In this document: positions 58,447-64,000 of the stretch, piece by piece
How positions within the stretch are numbered: the first letter of the stretch is position 1
Layout: each line of letters begins with the position of its first letter
Source of the DNA: CBDCGS01 sp965216915
GTDB lineage: Bacteria; Pseudomonadota; Alphaproteobacteria; UBA828
Assembly (NCBI GenBank): GCA_965216915.1
Contig: CBDCGS010000011.1
Span: 682,001 to 746,000 of the forward strand
Direction of reading: 5' to 3'
Length of the DNA stretch: 64,000 nt
Made by a program: the position numbers and the translations under genes
Notes under the pieces: model-generated
Told to the model about the DNA's origin: nothing
The model's database searches: none
Seen by the model: only the letters and a program-made list of their open reading frames with translations

Positions 58447-58530
58447 CGGTGTGCGACTTTTCGACACGAGAATCGCCTCAAACCGATCGTTCTATGCAGC
58501 GCGCAGCTTCGGCAAGCAATTGATCCGGAC

Positions 58531-59421
58531 ATGACCGCAGAGCCGAACAACAAAGAGAGACCATCAAGCACCCACACCGAAGACCATCGGTTCGACGCCC
58601 TCTTGCCGCCAGAGATGGCTCTTTCGGCGGAGCGCGCAGGTGTGCGCAAATCCTCGCTCGACCCGCTTAGCGTGACCGTTCTCGCCCTGCTCGGCGGCGC
58701 GTTCATCGGTTTCGGCGCCATGTTCGCAACGACCGTGGGTGCGGGTGCCGCGGAAGCCCTGCCCTTTGGGCTCACGCGGCTTCTTTCCGGCCTGACGTTC
58801 TCGCTCGGCCTGATCCTCATCATCGTCGGTGGCGCCGAACTCTTCACGGGCAACGCGCTTATCGTGGTGGCTTGGTCGGCGCGCCGTGTCAGCACCGGTG
58901 CCATGCTGCGCAATTGGGCGATCGTCTATGCCGGTAACCTCGTCGGCTCGTGTGCGACAGCGGCGATCATTTTTGCCGGCGGTCAATACCGCCTCGGCGG
59001 AGGCGATGTCGGCGTCGTCGCGCTCTCAATCGCCGCATCGAAAACATCGCTCGATTTTGGTCAGGCGCTTGCGCTCGGCATCGTCGCGAACACGCTCGTT
59101 TGCCTCGCGGTGTGGATGTGCTTCAGCGCCCGCACCGTCGTCGGCAAGGTCGTCGCGATCGTGCCGCCGATCGCTGCCTTCGTCGCGGGCGGCTTCGAGC
59201 ACTCCATCGCCAACATGTACTTCTTGGCCATGGGGCTATTGATCAAACACTTCGCCTCTGACGGGTTCTGGGCCGAGAGCGGGACAAGCGCGGCGGACTA
59301 TGCGTCGGTGACGCTTGCGGACTCCGTGATGAACCTGATCCCCGTGACGATCGGCAACATCATCGGCGGTGGCGTGTTGGTCGCGGCGGTCTACTGGTTC
59401 GTCTACCTCCGGCGCCGCTGA
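58531..59421 (+). CDS. Formate/nitrite transporter (FNT) family protein
   Basis: A 296-residue membrane protein with six hydrophobic segments and family text GGAFIGFGAMFATTVGAGAA, GGAELFTGNALIVVAW (the filter-loop region) and MNLIPVTIGNIIGGGVLVAA. The N-terminal 40 residues are soluble and charged. It moves small anions such as formate or nitrite. ATG 58531 gives a sensible N-terminus. It sits downstream of the FNR/FixK-type box, and the SLC13-type transporter follows within ten bases. Confidence 0.93.
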   Translation: MTAEPNNKERPSSTHTEDHRFDALLPPEMALSAERAGVRKSSLDPLSVTVLALLGGAFIGFGAMFATTVGAGAAEALPFGLTRLLSGLTFSLGLILIIVGGAELFTGNALIVVAWSARRVSTGAMLRNWAIVYAGNLVGSCATAAIIFAGGQYRLGGGDVGVVALSIAASKTSLDFGQALALGIVANTLVCLAVWMCFSARTVVGKVVAIVPPIAAFVAGGFEHSIANMYFLAMGLLIKHFASDGFWAESGTSAADYASVTLADSVMNLIPVTIGNIIGGGVLVAAVYWFVYLRRR

Positions 59422-59430
59422 TTGCCCTCA

Positions 59431-60933
59431 ATGGCGAAAGAGGAGCCCGCCGGGTCGGGGTCGCGCGACGGTTTTCTCGAGGTTGACCGCGATCCATCCC
59501 CCTGGCGTCGCCGCGCCGGTTTCATTGTCGCGCCGGCGGCCGTCGCGACAATGCTCGCGCTGCCGCCGCCGGGTGATCTTTCCGACTCTGCGTGGCGCGT
59601 CGCCGCCATTGCGACGCTCATGGCGATCCTGTGGCTCAGCGAGGCCGTGCCGGTCGCTGCCACGGCGCTGCTGCCGCTGGTCCTCTTTCCCCTGCTCGAC
59701 GTGCGAGACTTGAACCAGACCGCCGCGCCCTACGCCAATCCCCTGATCTTCCTGTTTCTAGGGGGCTTCGTCATCGCCCGCGGTGTCGAGCGCTCCGGCC
59801 TCCATCGGCGCCTTGCACTCGTCATCTTGAGCGGCGCCGGCGCGCGTCCCGACCGGATCGTCCTCGCATTCATGCTCGCCACGGCGTTTCTCAGCATGTG
59901 GCTGAGCAACACCGCGACGGCCGCCGTGATGCTGCCCGTCGGGCTCGCGATCGCCGGCGCCATCACGCCGGATCACGCCGAAGGAGGCGGGCGCGGCTTC
60001 GCAACGGCACTCATGCTGGGCATCGCCTATGGCGCGACGATCGGTGGGCTCGGCACGTTGATCGGAACACCGCCGAACGCGCTTTTTGCCGCCTACATGC
60101 TGGAAACGCATGAACGAACCATCGGGTTTGCGCAGTGGATGGGCGTTGGTGTGCCGGTGGCCCTCGTCCTCCTGCCGATCGCATGGCTATGGCTTACCCG
60201 CGTCGCGTTCGACGTGGAGCGTCACCCGCGATACGGCGCGCGCGAGGTGATCGATCGCGAGCGGCACGCCCTGGGCTCGATCAGCCGGCACGAGGTGATG
60301 GCCGCGGCGGTGTTCGGCCTGACGGCGTTTCTGTGGCTAACCCGCCCGCTGTTCGGTCGGTTTCTGCCGGATCTCGCATGGGGAGACGCGCAGATTGCCT
60401 TGCTCGGCGCGCTCCTCATGTTCGCCCTGCCATCTGGTCGGGGGCGCGGCGAGCGGATCCTCGATTGGCAGTCGGCGCGGAGGCTCCCCTGGCGGGTTCT
60501 GCTGCTCTTCGGCGGTGGGCTTGCGCTCGCGAGCGCGATCAACGACACGGGCCTTGCCGACTGGATCGGCGCCGGAACCATGGGTCTGGCCGCCGACTCA
60601 CCTCTCGTGCTCCTCGTCGTGATGGTCGCCGTCGTCGTGTTCCTCACAGAACTCACGAGCAACACGGCAACGGCAGCCGCGTTTCTTCCAGTGGCAGGCG
60701 CCGCAGCGATTGGGCTTGGATTGGATGCCGCCGCCCTCGCCGCGCCCGTCGCGCTCGCCGCCAGCGCAGCGTTCATGATGCCGGTGGCGACGCCCCCCAA
60801 CGCCATCGTCTTCGGCAGCGGCACGGTGACGATCCCTCAAATGTGTCGTGCCGGATTGGCGCTCAACCTCATTGCGATCGCCATCATCACGGGGCTTGGC
60901 TATACCCTGGTGTGGCTTATCCTCGGGCGGTGA
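59431..60933 (+). CDS. SLC13/DASS-family anion transporter
   Basis: A 500-residue membrane protein with about 11 hydrophobic segments and the duplicated SNT motifs of the divalent-anion:sodium symporter family: LSNTATAAVMLPVGLAI in the first half and LTSNTATAAAFLPVAGA in the second. NPLIFLFLGGFVIARGVERS and MPVATPPNAIVFGSG also fit. Substrates of the family include dicarboxylates and sulfate. A TTG at 59422 is an alternative start. It is coupled to the FNT gene upstream. Confidence 0.92.
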   Translation: MAKEEPAGSGSRDGFLEVDRDPSPWRRRAGFIVAPAAVATMLALPPPGDLSDSAWRVAAIATLMAILWLSEAVPVAATALLPLVLFPLLDVRDLNQTAAPYANPLIFLFLGGFVIARGVERSGLHRRLALVILSGAGARPDRIVLAFMLATAFLSMWLSNTATAAVMLPVGLAIAGAITPDHAEGGGRGFATALMLGIAYGATIGGLGTLIGTPPNALFAAYMLETHERTIGFAQWMGVGVPVALVLLPIAWLWLTRVAFDVERHPRYGAREVIDRERHALGSISRHEVMAAAVFGLTAFLWLTRPLFGRFLPDLAWGDAQIALLGALLMFALPSGRGRGERILDWQSARRLPWRVLLLFGGGLALASAINDTGLADWIGAGTMGLAADSPLVLLVVMVAVVVFLTELTSNTATAAAFLPVAGAAAIGLGLDAAALAAPVALAASAAFMMPVATPPNAIVFGSGTVTIPQMCRAGLALNLIAIAIITGLGYTLVWLILGR

Positions 60934-61021
60934 GACTGGACGCATGGACGTGCGATGATCTTCATCGCGGGGAGGTTTGCGCCGGCATGCGAAGCTTTCG
61001 CTTGCCGAGGGACCACAATCA

Positions 61022-62863
61022 ATGGACAAACGGGCAAGCTTCAATCTCTGGTACGTTCTGATCGCGATCGGCGCGCTGCTCGTCGCGCAGTACTTCTGGA
61101 CCGGTTACCGCCAGGTCGAGCACATCGCCTATAGCGAGTTCCTGGCCGCGCTTGAAGCAGACAACGTCGAAGCGCTCACCGTCACCGAATCGCGAATCCG
61201 CGGCACCTATCGTGCGCCGGAGGAAGGCGGCGCACGCCATTTCGAGACTTTCCGGGTCGATCCCGCACTCGCCGAGCGGCTCGAGGGGCGGCAGGTCACC
61301 TTCTATGGCGACACCGACGAGACGCTCTTCGGCACAGTCCTGTCATGGATGCTGCCGGTCTTGTTCTTCGTCGGGCTGTGGTTTTTTCTGATCCGGCGCT
61401 TTGCCCGTGGCGGTCTTGGCGGCCTTGGCGGGAACTATATGGAGGTTGGGCGGAGCAAGGCGCGCGTCTACATGGAGCGGCAGGTCGACGTGACCTTCGA
61501 TGACGTCGCCGGTGTCGACGAAGCCAAGGAGGAGCTTCAGGAGATCATCGAGTTTCTCCGAGCCCCGCGCCATTACGGCCGTCTTGGCGGACGCCTTCCG
61601 AAAGGAATTCTCCTCGTCGGCCCGCCGGGGACGGGCAAGACGCTGCTGGCCCGCGCGGTCGCGGGCGAGGCCGGCGTTCCGTTCTTCTCCATTAGCGGCT
61701 CGGAGTTCGTGGAGATGTTCGTCGGGGTCGGCGCAGCGCGGGTCCGCGACCTCTTCGAGCAGGCGCGCAAGAAGGCACCCTGCATCATCTTTATTGATGA
61801 GCTCGACGCGCTCGGCCGCGCCAGGGGCGTTGGCCCCATGACGGGCGGCCACGATGAAAAGGAGCAGACTCTCAATCAGCTCCTGGCCGAGTTGGACGGC
61901 TTCGACCCGAGCAGCGGCATCGTGTTGCTTGCAGCCACAAACCGCCCGGAGATTCTCGATCCGGCGTTGCTGCGCGCGGGGCGCTTCGATCGGCAGGTCC
62001 TGGTCGATCGGCCGGATCGCAAGGGGCGCATTGCCATCCTCCGCATCCACATGCGTGGGATCTCGACGGCGCCCGACGTGGACGAAGAAAAGATCGCCGC
62101 CCTGACGCCTGGTTTCTCCGGCGCGGATCTCGCCAATCTCGTCAACGAAGCCGCCTTGCTGGCAACACGCCGCAACGCGAAGGCCGTCGAGATGACCGAT
62201 GTCACCAACGCGATCGAGCGCATCATCGCCGGCCTCGAGAAGCGGAACCGGCTGCTGATTCCGCACGAGCGCGAGATCGTGGCCTATCACGAGATGGGGC
62301 ACGCGCTGGTGGCGCTCGCTCTGCCAGGGTCCGATCCGGTGCACAAAGTCTCGATCATCCCGCGCGGCATCGGTTCCTTGGGTTACACGATCCAGCGCCC
62401 GACCGAAGATCGTTTCCTCATGACCATGCAGGAGCTCACGAACAAGATCACGGTGCTGATGGGCGGGCGTGCCGCCGAGCGTCTCGTGTTCGACGAAGTC
62501 TCCACGGGGGCGCAAGACGACCTTGCGAAAGCGACGGACATCGCGCGCAGCATGGTGACCCGCTACGGCATGACCGATCTCGGCCAGGTGATCTACGAGC
62601 GAGAGGCGTCGCCACTTCTTGGCGACCTGCCGGGTGCATTTCAACGCCGCGACTTCAGCGAGGAGACCGCCCGCGAGATCGATCGCGCCGTTCGCGATAT
62701 CGCGGAGAAAGCGTTCGAGCACGCGAGCGAGATCTTGAGCGCGCGCCGCGATACCCTAGAGCGGTGCGCGCAAGCGCTTCTCGCGCAGGAGACTCTTTCC
62801 GAGCAGGCGCTGCAAGCATTGACCGCCGATGACGCGGAGCGCTCGGTCAGCCAAGCATCATGA
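61022..62863 (+). CDS. ftsH: ATP-dependent zinc metalloprotease FtsH
   Basis: A 613-residue membrane AAA protease. It has an N-terminal helix (about 8-26), a periplasmic region, a second helix (about 103-125), the AAA domain with Walker A GPPGTGKT (Lys206), IDELDALGR and ATNRPEILDPALLRAGRFDR, and the protease domain with HEMGH (His423, His427). The middle residue Met replaces the usual Ala of HEAGH, a conservative change. ATG 61022 follows GAGGGA. Its place in a stress cluster suggests a second, condition-specific FtsH; the housekeeping copy is not in the window. Confidence 0.95.
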   Translation: MDKRASFNLWYVLIAIGALLVAQYFWTGYRQVEHIAYSEFLAALEADNVEALTVTESRIRGTYRAPEEGGARHFETFRVDPALAERLEGRQVTFYGDTDETLFGTVLSWMLPVLFFVGLWFFLIRRFARGGLGGLGGNYMEVGRSKARVYMERQVDVTFDDVAGVDEAKEELQEIIEFLRAPRHYGRLGGRLPKGILLVGPPGTGKTLLARAVAGEAGVPFFSISGSEFVEMFVGVGAARVRDLFEQARKKAPCIIFIDELDALGRARGVGPMTGGHDEKEQTLNQLLAELDGFDPSSGIVLLAATNRPEILDPALLRAGRFDRQVLVDRPDRKGRIAILRIHMRGISTAPDVDEEKIAALTPGFSGADLANLVNEAALLATRRNAKAVEMTDVTNAIERIIAGLEKRNRLLIPHEREIVAYHEMGHALVALALPGSDPVHKVSIIPRGIGSLGYTIQRPTEDRFLMTMQELTNKITVLMGGRAAERLVFDEVSTGAQDDLAKATDIARSMVTRYGMTDLGQVIYEREASPLLGDLPGAFQRRDFSEETAREIDRAVRDIAEKAFEHASEILSARRDTLERCAQALLAQETLSEQALQALTADDAERSVSQAS

Positions 62864-62951
62864 TGGCGCGCGTCTCCGACGCTGATCCCGCGTTTACAAG
62901 CCGACACGCGGCCCATAGCATCGGCGCCCCGTCGTGAGGGGGGCCGTGCGC

Positions 62952-64000
62952 ATGGATGCCGATCACGAAATCGACGATCCGCCGGTCGAGGGTGTGCTTG
63001 CATCCTCGATTCTCGAGACGATCGAGGCGCTCGTTTTGGTTCTCGATCGCAACGCCCGAATCGTGTTTTTAAACAAAGCGTGCGAGCGGTTGACCGGTTG
63101 GACGCTCGCGCAAGTCCGGGGCCGCGTATTGTGGGAACTCGGCATTGAGCCCGCGCAAATGGCGGCCCTCAAAGCGATCGTCTCCAAGCTTGTGGACGGG
63201 CACGCGCCCACCGAATACACCGATCCGTGGCGCACGGCGACCGGCGAGTGCCGCCTCATTCATTGGCTGCACACCTCGATCACCGGCCCCGAGGGCGCCG
63301 TCCGCTACGTCATCGGCACGGGCATCGATGTGACCGAGCGCGACGAGGCCGAGCGGCGCCTGGCGGAGCGCGAGGAACGCCTCCGCTCGATCATGCAAAC
63401 CGCACCGGACGGAATCATCACGATTGACCAAGCGGGCGTGATTGATTCGGTCAATCCGGCGACGGAAACGCTTTTCGGGTACACCGCGCAGGAGCTCGTC
63501 GGCAAAAACGTCGAGATGCTCATGCCGTCGCCCTATCGCGAGGCGCACGATTCGCACGTGCGGCGCTATCTCGAGACTGGCGAGCGGCGGATCATCGGCA
63601 TCGGACGCGTCGTGGTCGGACGGCGAAAAGACGGGACGACCTTTCCCGCCCACCTGGCCGTCGGCGAAATCGAGCTGGCGGACCGTCGACTGTTCACTGG
63701 GTTTCTCCACGATATCTCCGAGCGCGAGATCGCCGAGCGGCGTGCGGGCGCCTGGCAGCAAGAGCTCATGCACGCCTCCCGCCTCTCCGCCGTGGGGGAG
63801 ATGGCGACGGGCATCGCACACGAGCTCAACCAGCCGCTGACGGCGATCGTCAACTATGCGCGCGCTGCGCAGCGGCGCCTGGACCGCGACCGTGCGACTG
63901 ACCTGGCTCAGATCGTCGACCTCTTGGACAAGACCGCCCAACAAGCGGACCGCGCGGCCGAGATCGTCAGACGGCTGCGAAGCTTTATCAAGCGCGAAGA
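62952..64000 (+). CDS. fixL: FixL-like oxygen-sensing PAS histidine kinase, 5' part
   Basis: The first 349 residues of a kinase cut by the right window edge. PAS 1 (about 15-130) is followed by PAS 2 (about 140-260). PAS 2 matches the FixL heme domain: His199 (REAHDSHVRRY) is at the heme-ligand position, Arg219 (IIGIGRVVVG) is at the oxygen-contacting position, and FPAHLAVGEIE and FTGFLHDISERE follow. The kinase H-box is IAHELNQPLTAIVNYA with His290. No membrane segment is present. ATG 62952 has AGGGGGG upstream at eight bases; a GTG at 62946 is also possible. The frame was read directly from the sequence. Confidence 0.93.
   Translation, partial: MDADHEIDDPPVEGVLASSILETIEALVLVLDRNARIVFLNKACERLTGWTLAQVRGRVLWELGIEPAQMAALKAIVSKLVDGHAPTEYTDPWRTATGECRLIHWLHTSITGPEGAVRYVIGTGIDVTERDEAERRLAEREERLRSIMQTAPDGIITIDQAGVIDSVNPATETLFGYTAQELVGKNVEMLMPSPYREAHDSHVRRYLETGERRIIGIGRVVVGRRKDGTTFPAHLAVGEIELADRRLFTGFLHDISEREIAERRAGAWQQELMHASRLSAVGEMATGIAHELNQPLTAIVNYARAAQRRLDRDRATDLAQIVDLLDKTAQQADRAAEIVRRLRSFIKRE

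Noticed and set aside
60955..60978. GATGATCTTCATC upstream of ftsH as an FNR/FixK box
   Set aside because: Palindromic but does not fit TTGA-N6-TCAA.
63069..63944. 291-residue minus-strand frame at the right edge
   Set aside because: Shadow of the FixL-like gene, which runs in a plus frame open to the window end with heme-PAS and kinase motifs.
1..64000. CRISPR array, tRNA genes, prophage or integron
   Set aside because: No regularly spaced direct repeats, no tRNA-like cloverleaf noticed, and no integrase, capsid or transposase genes seen.

Overview
This is a GC-rich, gene-dense chromosomal window that looks alphaproteobacterial. The evidence is the SRP RNA-dnaX-ybaB-recR block, a DUF1674 (SDHAF4-type) gene divergent from htpX-rsmB, kdsB-pheA beside a membrane-anchored cytochrome c, a FixL-type oxygen sensor kinase and a TAXI-TRAP transporter. 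I saw no phage, insertion sequence, CRISPR array or tRNA gene. The order is probably Rhodospirillales-like or Rhizobiales-like, but that is inference.

Layout. 1-5.4 kb: a coenzyme F420 locus, with npdG and a luciferase-like oxidoreductase (cut by the window edge) on the minus strand, and cofC, a fused FO synthase, a VOC protein and a flavin-reductase-like protein on the plus strand. 5.4-7.1 kb: a small proline/arginine-rich protein gene directly preceded by a c-di-GMP-I (GEMM) riboswitch, then a Sel1-repeat lipoprotein and a DUF1674 gene. 7.2-12.5 kb: htpX, rsmB, rpe, a heparinase II/III-like gene and a HARE-HTH gene. 12.5-15.2 kb: a wbpB-wbpE-wbpD-type operon for a diacetamido-uronic acid nucleotide sugar. 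15.6-23.2 kb: a multi-PAS histidine kinase, a DUF1330 gene, then an RND transporter and a gene very like 2-methylfumaryl-CoA isomerase (mct), bracketed by two copies of a roughly 96-bp repeat. 23.4-35.5 kb: housekeeping genes (rmuC, def-fmt-truA, a MetF-like reductase, recR, ybaB, dnaX, ffs, nudC, pheA, kdsB, cytochrome c).

35.5-40.7 kb: a phosphatase, a sensor with a degenerate HD-GYP domain divergent from a LapG-like periplasmic cysteine protease, and manC. 40.7-44.7 kb: a TAXI-TRAP transporter with an internal attenuator-like hairpin, and an isochorismatase-family hydrolase. 44.9-50.6 kb: a ferredoxin-NADP reductase followed by korA-korB (2-oxoacid:ferredoxin oxidoreductase), and a D-amino-acid dehydrogenase-like gene. 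50.7-52.5 kb: a radical SAM protein with an N-terminal B12-binding-like region. 52.5-64 kb: a stress and low-oxygen cluster of CBS protein, two-domain kinase, two Usp proteins, amino-acid permease, TraR/DksA-type zinc finger, Hsp20, formate/nitrite-family transporter, SLC13-type transporter, FtsH and a FixL-like heme kinase running off the window. At least one perfect FNR/FixK-type box (TTGA-N6-TCAA) lies in this cluster.

Two themes join the genes. The first is redox and oxygen: F420, ferredoxin-dependent KOR, FixL and FNR-type boxes. The second is c-di-GMP: a riboswitch, a degenerate HD-GYP sensor and a LapG-like protease. Start codons were chosen by eye from ribosome-binding sites, family N-termini and operon overlaps; no database search was run.
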